DNA of 64,000 bases from Aspidapion aeneum. Its lineage: Eukaryota; Arthropoda; Insecta; Coleoptera; Brentidae. Location of the stretch: positions 63,653,622 to 63,717,621 of the forward strand of contig OY755038.1 of assembly GCA_963576565.1 (NCBI GenBank), read 5' to 3'. Under the pieces are notes generated by a model that was not told where the DNA came from, made no database searches, and worked only from the letters and a program-made list of their open reading frames with translations. Numbering within the stretch: position 1 is the first letter of the stretch; each line of letters opens with the position of its first letter. The translations under genes were made by a program, and so were the position numbers. Shown one piece after another: positions 10,967-22,235 of the stretch.

Positions 10967-11060
10967 ACTTTCCCGCACTAGTGCGGGAAAGTGATTTTCC
11001 CGCACTAGGGCGGGAAAGTGATGCTTTCAAAACTAAAATGCGTGCGGGAAAGTGGGTATA
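10967..11060. repeat. GTGCGGGAAAGTG palindromes near the right TIR
   Basis: A perfect 26-bp palindrome at 10967-10992 (half-site ACTTTCCCGCACT) is followed by a near-palindrome at about 10994-11018 and a third copy of GTGCGGGAAAGTG at about 11042. GAAAGTGATGCTTTC is shared in direct orientation with the left end (about 1797-1811). Confidence 0.85.
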
Positions 11061-11296
11061 TATGCACGGTCGTAGAAAAAATATATTATTGTGACAAAAG
11101 TATGACACTTAATCTATATAAAACCAATACTTACTTGGCCCTCCATTGTGGACCACAATTATCCAAACATTGTTAATCGGAAAGAATGTGGAGAACTGTA
11201 AGAAAAATGAAAAACAAAATCACTTAAATGCAATAAAAAAGGACATCCTCAAAAATTTTAAAATATTTTTTGACTTAAATACTATTTTTGGACATA

Positions 11297-11423
11297 AAGT
11301 TGGTAGCGTCGAAGTTCCTATGACTCATATGTCAATTTTAAATTACTTCAACAGTTTAAATTGTAATTAAGATTTTACAAATAATTGTATTTTCCTTTCA
11401 GATTCTTTTTGTATAAAAACTTA
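11297..11423 (-). repeat. Right terminal inverted repeat of the recombinase element
   Basis: Inverse partner of 1639-1766, ending GTATAAAAACT followed by TA. Confidence 0.9.
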
Positions 11424-13439
11424 AAAATTTTCAATTACCCCGGAGGATCCTAACATAAGTTTGCGAAACATGTTGAGTGCTTAAAATATCCAAGCAATAG
11501 ATTTAATAAAAATTAGTGGCGGAAGACCATAGAGTTTCATTTGACTGTTATAACTTTCGCTTAATTAGTTTTACATAAAAACTGTAAAAAAATAATTTGT
11601 TCGCAAAAGTCCACCAAATAAGATGCAAAAGAAATAACCTTTTTATCTTAAGAACTAACATAGATATACAAAAAAAAATGGGTAAAAAAAATACTTTACT
11701 ACTAATTTATTTACTATATTAGTTATTGTTCTTTTGCATACAAAAACTTTTTTTTTGTAAAACTAATTTAGTGAAAATTATAAGCCAAAATTCGTAAAAA
11801 AATGGAAAATGGCGCTATTTTAAATTTATAACGTCATATAGGCCCTACTTCAATATAGGGCAAATACTCGGTGATTTGAAACTTAGTGAACAATAGCCAA
11901 TCGATTGAGGGCGGCAGTCTTAAACTTCTTTGCTCAATCTTGATTTTTTATAATTTTTTTTTAATATTTAACAAAATCAATTTTATTTTTATTTCTTGAG
12001 ATATAAAGCTTATTATACCTTACTAATTGTTGTTCTATTGCAAACAAATCATAGCCTTTACATTTTTCTGTAAAGTTGTGTGGCAAATATTAAAAGCAAG
12101 AGTTTGTAAAAAAACATGAAAAAAAGCGCAATCTTGGATTTATAACGTCTCACAGGCGCTCTTACTCATATTTGAGGAAAACAACCGGCAACTTAAAATT
12201 AGGTGATTCTTAACCAATCGATTTGGAGAAGTATAAAACTTTCTTCCTTAATTTTTTTTGGGTAAAAAGGTGACTATTTTTTAGTATTTAAAAAGAAAAA
12301 ATATCTTTATTAGTTTTTGTGACATCAAGCTTTTTTCCCTACTATCTTAATGTTCTATTGCAAACAAAATGCGTAAAAACAGTTTTTTTCTGTAAAAACT
12401 AATGTACCAAAAGATATTAGTAAAAGTTTCTGAAAAAACATAAAAAAAGCCGCCATCTTGAATTTATGACGTCACACAGGCCCTCTACTAAAATTGGAGG
12501 CAACTACCCTATGACCTAAAATTGTGTGGATATTATTACTAAGGTAGTATAACAAAAAATCCACAACAATTTTTTGCTATATGCCACTCAACTATACAGT
12601 GTATGTGTACAGTACTTTGGTTCACGAATATTGTTTTTTATATTAATTATAATAATAAAAATTGATGTTAGTTTATTAGTTCGTTGTTTTTATGAGTTAA
12701 TCTAAAAAAGTGGCATTTGATCTTTAATAAAATAAATTAAAAAGATTTCTGGATTTCAATTATTTTTTCAGGGATTATGCAAAATCATTTGCCAAACTAA
12801 CTACTAATATCAACAAAGGTAATTTTTAAGTAGGTATTAAAAAAATTCTTGCTTTGGAGAAGTAGATAGTCATGTGAAGTTTCCAGTACATTGTCCTTGC
12901 TGAAGAAACCCAAAAATTTAAGGAATGGCGCCATGCCAGTGCCGCAGTGGCATTTGTCAACTAAAAGGATCAAGACGTATAATCAATGACTTTATGTACA
13001 CGACAGTATTATGAATTGATCTTTTGGACACAGACCGTGATCATACATATTATTTAAGTTCTGTACAGGGCCATTGGTTATATTTGCGTTGCCCTTTTTC
13101 AGGGGATAATGCAGATGAAAGAAAAAACTTCAAATTAAAAAAAAAAACTGATGCCATTTCTTATAACAAATTTTGGCAAAAACTTTCTTAAGTTAAAGGG
13201 AGCACCATGTATGGATATTTTCTGTCAGAAAAAACACGCATTTTCCCTAATTTTAAAAACATATAGTTTGCTAATATCCAGCCGTTTTCGAGTTATTTAA
13301 ATTACAAATTTACATTGAGTGTACGGAACCCCGGGCCAAGTGGATTATCATCACTTTAGTAGTAATTTAAAACAAATATCACTCATATATAGCTTATCCA
13401 ATTGTTAACAACCTATATATTTTGAAAATCAGAGCAAAG
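11424..13439. other. AT-rich spacer without a recognisable gene
   Basis: I see no coding homology on either strand. The first part contains the tandem repeat listed separately; the rest is low-complexity AT-rich sequence with A and T homopolymers. Confidence 0.7.
11560..12540. repeat. Diverged ~320-bp tandem repeat, three copies
   Basis: Three head-to-tail units, each with GTTCTATTGCAAACAAA-like sequence, a run of T and TGTAAAA, then GCGCNATCTTGAATTTAT and a (T)RACGTCACACAGGCCC block. The RACGTC element recurs at 11828, 12142 and 12466, so spacing is about 314 and 324 bp. The third unit keeps the palindrome TGACGTCA. Confidence 0.75.
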
Positions 13440-13793
13440 GTATCTTAAGTTTTGAGAAATAATATATAGGGTGTGTCCTTTAACTTAAGAAGTTGCTGGT
13501 GCCGAAAGTTGACATATTTAATGAAGCGGCAAAACGGATTTTCAGTGTATAATTATAAGCCAGTATTATGATGGTTTTTCGAAATACTAGGCAATAAATA
13601 TGAAATATCGAAATATTTCACTAACATTTCACAGAAAAATATGTAGCGCCATTTTGAAAATATTGCAAACAAGCTCTAATAATTGATAAGATTCAATGTA
13701 AAACTGAGCTTTAAGACAATCTGATTTTTTAAATTTATAAACATTTACATTTATTCGGCTTTAAAAATATACCCTTAAAAAAGAAATATGAAG
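13440..13793. repeat. Repeat R1 copy A, left part
   Basis: Resembles 22430-22745 (TGAAGCGSCAAAAVGRTTTT, TATACCCTTRAAAAA). Copy A is interrupted here by BEL/Pao 2 and resumes at 21139. Confidence 0.75.
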
Positions 13794-14056
13794 CGTTCTG
13801 TTTCTGTGCGTTTATTATACTCTGTTACCCTTCTCTGGTACGTGACTAAACAAAGGGAAAGGTTCCTTTGAACCCGCTCGAAAGCTGGCCGTCCCTATAT
13901 ACTTTTAAAATCAGGTAGTTTTTAGGCAGTTAGGCTTTAGCCCCTATCTCGTAAACATCGTGTATTATAATCGCTGTAAATTGAGTTTATTACTACGTAA
14001 ATATAAAACCTATGGAAATTTAAAATACAGTCCTTTTATTACGTGCAAACGGCACA
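13794..14056 (+). repeat. 5' LTR of BEL/Pao 2
   Basis: Matches 20876-21138 base for base except the first position (C versus T), and ends GGCACA. Confidence 0.95.
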
Positions 14057-14063
14057 TTTTTTT

Positions 14064-14081
14064 TGGTCCTAACGAGCGAAT
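14064..14081 (+). promoter_or_regulatory. Candidate primer binding site of BEL/Pao 2
   Basis: TGGTCCTAACGAGCGAA starts with the TGG that pairs with tRNA CCA. It lies seven bases after the LTR, behind a T run. I cannot name the tRNA. Confidence 0.5.
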
Positions 14082-14821
14082 ATTATTTAAAACTCGGGCG
14101 GTTTATACACGATAACAAGGGCAAATACAAAAATAAACCGTAAGATCGAAAACGGACATTCAAACAGCAGCAAAAATATAAACAGAAAACAGTGAAATAA
14201 ATCAGCAAACATAACAAATTAACCGAACATTTAGTGAAGTCATACGAAAGCTTAATCAAATATCAGTGAAACATCAGCAAACTCATCAGAAAACACATTA
14301 ATCGAATATCAGTGAAAATATCGAACAAGCATAGTGAGCACATAAAAATTATACGAAAAATCGGGCAAAAATAATCAAAAATATACAGAGTCAAACAAAT
14401 AATATGAAAGAACATACAGTGCAAGAAAAAATCAAACAAAAGCAAACGAGAACATTAGAAGCATTGACAAGGATTAGTGAAGTTATTAATTTGTGATTTA
14501 TACAAATTGCAAATCTATCAAAGTGACTTACATAAAAATCGAAAAATCGTAAAAAGACATCGTTTACGGCGGAAAATCGAGAGTGCCAAATTACAGCAGT
14601 GCGATTTCGATGCATAATTAAATGTACAGTAAAGTAGACTAAAACTTGGTGACTAGACAGTTTCATACAGCACATTGGTTTATGGTTAAATGGATGGACA
14701 TTTATTTGTTGCAGCACTATTGTCAGCTAAGCATAGTCTTAAGTTTCCATTTTCCAACTTTTGCTTCATCTGCGTTAATAAATTTTGATTTTTTTAAATA
14801 AGTATATTTTATTTGATCAAA
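14082..14821 (+). other. Long 5' leader of BEL/Pao 2
   Basis: About 740 bp, strikingly rich in AAACA/ATCA motifs (many AGCAAACAT and CAGTGAAA variants), with no coding homology. Confidence 0.65.
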
Positions 14822-16096
14822 ATGCCTAATAAAAAAACAAAAGCAAAATCACCCGCAAAAAAACAGACCTTACAGTATGCCCCAGAAGACGTTGTTGATG
14901 AACCCGATATTGATGAATTATTATTGCGTAGCCAATTTGATCGATTCGAGAAAGTACTCGCGGATGCAGATGAAACAAAGGTCACAGAAATAAAAATTCG
15001 TAGCTTAAAATTGTCAACGGTTTTCTCAGAATTCGAAAATATTCAATCGACTATTGAAGCTATAGATGAAGAATACATACCTGACAGGGAAACGAGAGAA
15101 AATCAATATTTCTCATTAGTAGCACGTGCCGAAAATTTCATAGCACAATATACGAAACCAAGTACTGAAGCAAACAAAAATAGCGCGTCGAACTCATCAT
15201 CATGTGAACATACATGTAAAAATTCATGCAATCACGATTCATTCCCCGATTTAGGTTTAGATCTACAAGGGTTACCGATTCCAAAGTTTGATGGCAAATA
15301 CGAAAGTTGGACTTCTTGGTTTGAGATGTTTACTAGCATGGTAGATGAAAATCCCAAATATCCAACTATAAAAAAGTTTTTCTATTTACGATCTGCTCTT
15401 CAAGGCGAAGCCAAGGAGGTTCTTAGCGCATTATCAACTACTGAAAATAACTATAGAACAGCACTACAGTTGCTAAAAGAACGATTTGAAAATAAGCGGA
15501 TTCTAATACATAATCATATAAAAAACATAGTTGAGTATCCAAGCTTATCCAAAGAGTCATGCGCATACTTACGAAAATTTATTGACTCGATCACCCAAAA
15601 TTATCGCGCCTTACAAAACTTAGAAGAACCTGTAGATTTTTGGGACACTATTTTAATTTACTTATTGTCAAATAAATTAGATAGCCACACAAGGAAAGAG
15701 TGGGAGGTTTTTAATAAATCTGAACGTCCAAAATACGAGAATTTCATGCAAATTTTGAAAAACAAATGTCAGATACTCGAAACACTTGAAAGTAAATTGT
15801 ACTCTGAAAAAAATACTTTTAAGTACGATCAAAAAGCTCAAAACAAACCCTATTTTTCAAACACATATAAAAAATCAACACTTGCACACGTCACAACGGA
15901 AAACGAAAATTCAAACTACATTCAAACAGAAGCAGACAGTCAGTATCAGTCAGACATCGATCAAACAGCGAACATATCACAAACAGACCCAAACATTCCA
16001 CAAGCATTTTCGAACATACCACAAACATTCTCGAGCATACCACAAACATTTCCGAACACACCTCAAAGGTTTTCGAACAACCCGCAAGTATTTTAA
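14822..16096 (+). pseudogene. gag: BEL/Pao 2 Gag, first segment (ends at premature TAA)
   Basis: It starts at the ATG at 14822 (MPNKKTKAKS) and reads a lysine-rich N-terminus, a Cys/His patch (CEHTCKNSCNHD) and a DUF1759-type Gag core (PKFDGKYESWTSWFEMF onward). It ends in a heptapeptide repeat of the form IPQTFSN encoded by a 21-bp minisatellite at about 15990-16120. A TAA at 16094-16096 falls inside that repeat. The same frame stays open on the far side, before the zinc knuckle, so the stop cuts Gag itself rather than marking the gag/pol border. Gag would form the particle shell; this truncated form would lack its nucleic-acid-binding knuckle. Confidence 0.9.
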
Positions 16097-16150
16097 AAAA
16101 ATCCTCAAACATTAAATCAACAGCAAACATTCGAACAGACATCTTCAATC

Positions 16151-19100
16151 ATGCAACCTGCGAACATTCAAACATACGCAAACACTCAAAACAATTCAAA
16201 CTTAATTAATCACCAAAGAACTCCTCAAAATCAATCGAACAATTTTCAAAATCATCCAAACAATCAAATTTTTTTAAGTTGTACATATTGTAAGTCAAAC
16301 AATCATTATACCTACCGATGCATGAAACTTTTATCATTTTCTTGTCAAGATCGAATCAAGGCTCTAAAAAATTCTGGAATTTGTACTAATTGTTTGAAAA
16401 TTGGTCATATTCTAGAACAATGTCAAGGAAGAGGTTGCAAAGTGTGTAATCAAAGACATAACAGTATCCTACATGACTTTACTAACCATAATCGTGCTGA
16501 ACACAGTCCGATACCTAATTCCACCGCACATGTTCTTGCAAATCAAGAATATTCTACTAACGGCTATAGCATTTCTCCGCAGAACACTCAAACTCACTGT
16601 AGCACTGAAATTGCATGTTCTTCACAAAAATTTGAAACTCAGCAAACTTTACTAGCAACAGCTGAAATTTTAATAATAGACCGGAAGAAAAACCCTATAA
16701 AATGTAGAGCGTTGTTAGACTCAGCAAGCATGAGTAACTATTGCTCATCCGAGTTGTTTAACAGACTAGACATCAAACCAACTTCTTTAAACATGATTAT
16801 ATCTGGAATAAATAATCAATCCAGCAAAATTGACACAAAATTGGATACCGAAATAGTGTCCACAGATCACACCTTTTCTGAAAACTTAACGTTCTTGATA
16901 ATAGATCAGGTAACTTCAAATTTGCCTCAAACTTCTTTTAATCCCAATTGTTTAAATTTACCGTCAAATATTAAACTAGCTGATCCGCAATTTTATGACA
17001 GTCAAAAGGTAGATTTATTATTGGGTGTAGAGATATTTTACAAGCTTTTGAACGCAGAGCAAATAATATTGGGCAAGCATTTACCTATTTTGCAAAATAC
17101 TAAATTCGGATTTATTTTAGCAGGCCCTTTGCAACAAAATTTTTCTTTAAAAGCTCAACAACAGCGTTCTAACTGCTGTCTATCTATCAGTTCATTACAC
17201 GAAAAAGTCGAGAAATTTTGGCAAATTCAAAACATCGAAATTTCTTCAAACAAACTGACGGCGCAAGAACTCGAGTGTGAAAAACATTTTAGAGAAAATA
17301 CCACTCAAGACGAAAACGGGAAATACATAGTCAGATTGCCATTCAAAGAAAATGTAGATCAACTTGGAGAATCATTTTCTATCGCGGCAAAATGCCTGTA
17401 TTCTACCGAGAAACGATTAAACAAGGACACACACCTACGCTCAGAATATCATAATTTTTTAAAAGAATACGCCGAGCTAGGTCATATGACGCGAATTAAT
17501 CATGAACTTGACGAACCCAATCAAAAATGCTTTTATCTCCCCCATCACCCGGTTTGCAAGGATTCAAGTGAAACGACAAAGGTCCGTGTAGTTTTTAATG
17601 GAAGTAGTTTATCCAGCTCAAAACTAAGTCTTAACGATGTCCTTAAAACTGGTCCTAAAGTTCAAAATGATCTTTTTGAAATTGTTTTACGAATGCGTAC
17701 ACATGCAATAGTTTTGATTGCCGATGTTGAGAAAATGTATCGGGTGGACAAACAAGATAGAAAATTTCAAAGAATTTTATGGCGTTTCGATCCTAGTCAA
17801 GAAATCCAGCATTTTGAATTGAACACTGTTGTTTACGGTTTAACTCCTAGTTCATTTTTAGCCACTCGCGTATTAAATGAAATAGGCCAGAAGTGTCAAA
17901 GTAATTTTCCGGATATTTCAGAAATCATAATGAATGATTTTTATATGGATGATCTTATTACTGGTTGTAAAGACGTTCAATCAGCTCTAAAACTAAAAAA
18001 TCACATTTCAGAAATCTTAAAAAAATCTGGCTTAAATTTAAGAAAATGGATGTCAAATAGTCCCGGCGTTTTAAGTCATATTTCTGACAATGAATCTTTC
18101 CAGATCAAGAGTGAAAACGAGATTAAAACCTTAGGAATTTTTTGGGATCATAATCAGGATTTACTAAGTTATATTTTTCGTTTAAAAATAAATCGTTTTC
18201 AAATTACAAAACGCACCGTTATAGCAGGAGTTGCTCAGCTTTTTGATCCGCTTGGGCTAATTAACCCCATCATAGTAACGGCAAAGTTGCTTCTTCAAAA
18301 CATCTGGAAACTTGGCTGTGACTGGGATGACCCCTTACCAAATGTTTTGGCAAAATCGTGGTTAGATTTCATTGATCAAATAGAACTTCTTAGTAGCATA
18401 AAAATACCAAGATTTGTTTTGCATTCCATCGAATATTTCAATGTCAATTTACACGGGTTCTGTGACAGTTCTCAGGTCGCATATGGTGCTAGCATTTTTA
18501 TAACTTTTAATGACAACCAAGGTGTTATTTATTCCAATCTGTTGTGCGCGAAAAGTCGCATCGCACCTTTGAAACCAACCTTAACAATTCCTAAATTAGA
18601 GCTCTCGAGTGCCCATCTCTTAGCTCAATTGATGACGAAAGTCAAGCTTGCTTTACGTTTACCTATTAAAAACACAATTTTTTGGACTGACTCGACCATC
18701 GTCCTAGCTTGGCTTCAAAAAGATCCTAGCCATTGGAAGGTGTTTGTTTCAAATCGGGTTGCCGAAATTCAAAAACTTACTGAAAACTCTGAGTGGCGGC
18801 ATGTACCAACACATGAGAACCCTTCAGATATTTTAAGCCGAGGTTCAGATCCCCAATCTTTGCAAAATAATTCACTTTGGTGGATTGGGCCAAATTTTTT
18901 ACTCCAAGACCCAGAATTCTGGCCTGAAAACGTCATTGCGGATATGGAATCTGTACCTGAAGTAAGAAAGGAAAATATCATCCTCACTTATGTTTCCACA
19001 AATCAAAGTAGTTTTCTATTTGAAAAATATTCCTCGTATTGGAAGTTGATCCGAATGACAGCATATTTATTAAGATTTGCTGAAAATTGTCGTGCGAAAA

Positions 19101-19438
19101 AACAAAAACTTAATAAAATTACTGGTCCTTTAACTTTAAAAGAATTAAATAACGCTGAAAATAGACTATGTTTTTTAGTTCAACAAGAATCTTTTTTAAG
19201 GGAATATATATCTCTTAAAAACGAGCGTCTAATTCCGAGTGACAGCAAACTGAAAAGATTGAGTCCTATGTTAGATCATAAAAATTTGATCCGAATGGAT
19301 ACTAGGCTAAAATACTCCAAATTACCTCAAGATACTATCAAGCCTATCATTCTACCTAGTAAACACTCTTTTGTAAAATTATTGATCGAACACAATCATA
19401 AAAAGTTCTTACATGCTGGTCCTCAATTTGTTTTATAA
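16151..19438 (+). pseudogene. pol: BEL/Pao 2 Gag knuckle, protease, RT and RNase H segment
   Basis: Same frame as the preceding segment; the frame is open from 16097, and the ATG at 16151 is incidental. Order: CCHC knuckle CTYCKSNNHYTYRC at residue 44, a second Cys cluster, protease with LLDSAS (Asp 190; Ala where many relatives have Gly), reverse transcriptase with ADVEKMY and YMDD at 598-601, RNase H (GFCDSSQVAYGA; WTDSTIVLAWL), then the start of the integrase zinc finger (EHNHKKFLHAG). A TAA at 19436-19438 stops it inside that finger. Catalytic residues of RT and RNase H are intact, so the damage is confined to the two stops. Confidence 0.92.
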
Positions 19439-19447
19439 CAAATTCGC

Positions 19448-20536
19448 TTGAAATTTTGGATAGTGAATGGTAGAAATTTTGTACGGCATACAATACATAA
19501 ATGCATTCCTTGTTTCCGAGCTAATCCTTCAACTGTTAATCAGCTTATGGCTCCGCTACCCAAGCCTAGAGTGACACCTTCTCGTCCTTTTGCTCATTGT
19601 GGTATAGATTTTGCAGGACCATACTTAATTAAAGATGGAAAAACTAGGTCTCGAACTTACATAAAAGCGTACCTCGCTATTTTTGTATGTTTCAGTACCC
19701 GGGCTGTTCACGTAGAATTAGTGACCGAATTAACATCCAATGCATTTCTAAATGCTTTTAAAAGGTTTGTATCCCGAAGAGGATTATGTTTTGATATCTA
19801 TAGCGATAATGCTACTAATTTTACGGGAAGTAATCGCGAAATTCAAAGGTTTTACTTTATTATTGAAAATTGCGCCAAACAGGCACATGCGAGCTACTTT
19901 CTGGAAAATCGTATAACTTGGCATTTCATACCAAGTCGATCACCTCATCACGGCGGATTATGGGAATCAGCTGTGCGGTCTTTTAAGTTTCATTTAAAGA
20001 GGATGTGCGACATTAAGCTTGATTTTGAAACATTTTTCACATTTTTGACGCAAATTGAAGCCATCCTTAATTCCCGGCCAATCCTGCCTCTTACCTCAGA
20101 CCCACAAGACTTACAGTGTTTAACTCCCGGACACTTCTTGGTGGGAAGTAACTTGTTATCTGTGCCGCAAGAAGATGTATCTGAAATTCCTTTAAACAGA
20201 CTGAAGTATTTTGAACAAATGACAAAAGTTATCCAATGTTTTTGGAAGGTTTGGAGCAAAGACTATTTGCAATCGTTACAGCAAAGGTCAAAATGGTTTA
20301 AAAAGTCTCCAAACTTACAAGTTGGCACACTGTGTATTGTGCAGGAAGACAATGAGCCACCGATGTCATGGCCACTTGGTCGTATAGTAGCTGTTCACCC
20401 TGGCGCTGACAATCTTGTGAGAGTCTGCTCTGTACGCATGAAAAATGGTATTTTCAAGAGAGCAATAACACGATTATGTCCTTTACCAATTGAAGAAGAT
20501 GTTTGTGTCCTCCCAGTGAAGATAAAAATCTCCTAA
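19448..20536 (+). pseudogene. pol: BEL/Pao 2 integrase segment
   Basis: Again the same frame, open from 19439 just after the second TAA. It begins with the Cys half of the H2C2 finger (CIPC). The catalytic core follows: Asp 54 in GIDFAGP, Asp 120 in SDNATNF and Glu 173 in GGLWES. The C-terminal DUF5641-like part holds WPLGRIVAVHPG, and the frame ends in LCPLPIEEDV. The core triad is present, but the domain is cut off from its own finger half. Separate translation is unlikely because there is no promoter or ribosome access signal that I can see. The element probably depended on proteins supplied in trans. Confidence 0.92.
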
Positions 20537-20875
20537 ATATATTTGTTTTTATCTTAAGTTATTATTTTTTATAATATGTATCTAAGGTAGCTACGCAGAT
20601 TATTTTCAACTTTTTACACAGATTTGTGCAGTTTTTTTAAATTCTAGAATCTTAAGTTTAACTGGTACTTATTTAACTTATTTTGTTTTTAGTAAGTGAC
20701 ATAGTTATCTTAACATGTACTTATTAGTGGCTTTAGTAATAAGATTTTATTCAAATTATTTTTGATTTATACTTTGCACTATTCCATGTTTCTTAAAATT
20801 TATTAAGTGATTTAAATTAGATTTTTAATTTTTTATTCATTATTTGAAATATGGGATATTTCAACGGCGTCGGCA
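20537..20875 (+). other. 3' untranslated part of BEL/Pao 2
   Basis: AT-rich tail between the pol stop and the 3' LTR. The bases before the LTR (CAACGGCGTCGGCA) are not a polypurine tract, which is another possible defect. Confidence 0.6.
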
Positions 20876-21138
20876 TGTTCTGTTTCTGTGCGTTTATTAT
20901 ACTCTGTTACCCTTCTCTGGTACGTGACTAAACAAAGGGAAAGGTTCCTTTGAACCCGCTCGAAAGCTGGCCGTCCCTATATACTTTTAAAATCAGGTAG
21001 TTTTTAGGCAGTTAGGCTTTAGCCCCTATCTCGTAAACATCGTGTATTATAATCGCTGTAAATTGAGTTTATTACTACGTAAATATAAAACCTATGGAAA
21101 TTTAAAATACAGTCCTTTTATTACGTGCAAACGGCACA
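20876..21138 (+). repeat. 3' LTR of BEL/Pao 2
   Basis: 263 bp, TGTTCTG to GGCACA, matching 13794-14056 apart from the first base. Confidence 0.95.
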
Positions 21139-21412
21139 GCAGTGTTCAGTTGTATAAGATCTTGACGGATAAATTATGCTTTTTTATTGAAGAATTGTAT
21201 ATAAAGGCACATATTATAATATGCATTTTTAAGAAAATAATAATCTAGAAATTTAATAGAAGATACAAAATTATTAGCATTACCTACACAATATAAATAT
21301 TATCGGAGATAATGTAAGAAAGATAATAAAAATTTATCAAAAATATATATGCGGACGTAAATAGCCGCCAGATTGTGCTAATGTTGCGAAAGACATTTTA
21401 ATAAATATGGGA
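21139..21412. repeat. Repeat R1 copy A, right part
   Basis: Resumes R1 after BEL/Pao 2. It shares AAGATCTTGACGGA, TTGTATATAAAGGCACATAT and AATAGCCGCCAGATTGTGCT with 22765-22965. Confidence 0.8.
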
Positions 21413-21457
21413 CTAGAAATAAAATTTCGGACTTCCATTGTCTTTATTTATTTCAAA

Positions 21458-21502
21458 ACACGACGTTTCGGTTAGTAAGCATCTCTAACCTTTATCAAGT
21501 GT
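21458..21502 (-). ncRNA. Hammerhead-ribozyme-like motif in Penelope copy 1
   Basis: Minus-strand order: ACAC, UUGAUAA, GGUUAG, a 9-nt loop, CUAACC, GAAA, CGUC, GUGU. ACAC/GUGU form stem I, GGUUAG/CUAACC stem II and AC/GU a minimal stem III with cleavage expected after GUC. GAAA and GUC are canonical. The CUGANGA box is altered at the positions that would be C3 and G8, to U and A, which could still pair. Published Penelope elements carry hammerheads in this position. Confidence 0.55.
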
Positions 21503-21553
21503 ATACTAAACAATCTAGTCTCTAGGCTACTACTTATATTACTTGGTGTGCAG

Positions 21554-22235
21554 TCAGGTGTGATGGCCCGCCCCCTTTTTAATCCTAAGACGCCTGTTTT
21601 CCTTAAGGAGTGGTTTCCATATGTTTGGTATGTCCGTCCTTTTTTGACTGAAAACTTCTTTATTCGATATTATAAACGCAGCTTCAATAAACTTTTGTTT
21701 TCGCCAATGCGACTCCTTATGTAAAACTTTAGCTTCTGACCACTGAATCCTGTGATCATTTGACCATGCATGATCTGCTAAACCGGATTTTTCAATATCC
21801 CCTAATTGGGTACTTTTTAGATGTTCATTTACTCTAACCTGAAGAGGGCGTTTCGTTTCACCTACATATGATTTACCACACTCACATGGGATTTGGTAGA
21901 TACATTCCTTATTATTTGAGGGATTGTCTGGTTTTGTCTTAGTTACAAAACTTCTTATCGTATTTCCCGAAGAAAATACTGTTTTTATATTATAGTGTTT
22001 AGCTATTCGTCTTTTGTTTTCTGAAATCCCTTGAACATATGGAATGTTAATAACACCAAACGTATTATTATTTTGAGAATTTGGTACATTTGGTTTGTTT
22101 TTAATTTTAAATATCGTTGAGTTTATTAATTTCTCGGAATAACTATTCTGTTGTAAGTTCTTTTTAATGTTGTGAATTTCTGTGGTTAATTCTTCATTAT
22201 TACTTAATTCGACTTTTCCGAGTTGGCCATCTATC
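21554..22235 (-). pseudogene. Penelope-like GIY-YIG endonuclease, C-terminal fragment
   Basis: Minus strand, open for about 220 codons to TGA at 21554-21556, without an ATG. It starts around VELSNNEELTTE and continues through the conserved linker INIPYVQGISENKRRIA. The nuclease follows: CIYQIPCECGKSYVGETKR (the YVG of GIY-YIG with its Cys pair), then LADHAWSNDHRIQW and EAAFIISNKEVFSQ. It ends in GAGHHT. GIY-YIG endonucleases nick target DNA for Penelope-type retrotransposition. The RT domain is missing here because of 5' truncation. The frame is clean, so the copy is fairly young. Confidence 0.85.

Larger units (their letters stand above)
1639..11423. mobile_element. TIR element carrying a Crypton-like tyrosine recombinase, split by an LTR element
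   Basis: Two inverted repeats of about 127 bp, roughly 93% identical by eye, bound this block. Both begin (T)AAGTTTTTATAC and both abut TA. Inside them are the two halves of a minus-strand tyrosine recombinase gene, a long palindrome on the left and short GTGCGGGAAAGTG palindromes on the right. Removing the BEL/Pao insertion at 2780-10242 leaves an element of about 2.3 kb with one gene. Classical Cryptons are tyrosine-recombinase transposons that lack TIRs. This is therefore either an unusual TIR-bearing YR element or a Crypton nested inside a TA-targeting MITE. The sequence alone does not decide between them. Confidence 0.7.
13794..21138 (+). mobile_element. BEL/Pao LTR retrotransposon 2, non-autonomous copy
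   Basis: A 7.35-kb element with 263-bp LTRs that I read as identical except for the first base. It has a 0.74-kb leader and a gag-pol reading that stays in one frame but is stopped twice by TAA. It is inserted in repeat R1. The flanks GAAG and GCAG are not a clean duplication. It belongs to a different lineage from element 1: other LTRs, a different primer site and an YMDD rather than YIDD reverse transcriptase. Confidence 0.94.

Noticed and set aside
16094..16096. Programmed stop readthrough between gag and pol in BEL/Pao 2
   Set aside because: The stop is upstream of the Gag zinc knuckle, not at the gag/pol border, and a second in-frame stop cuts the integrase. Both look like mutations.
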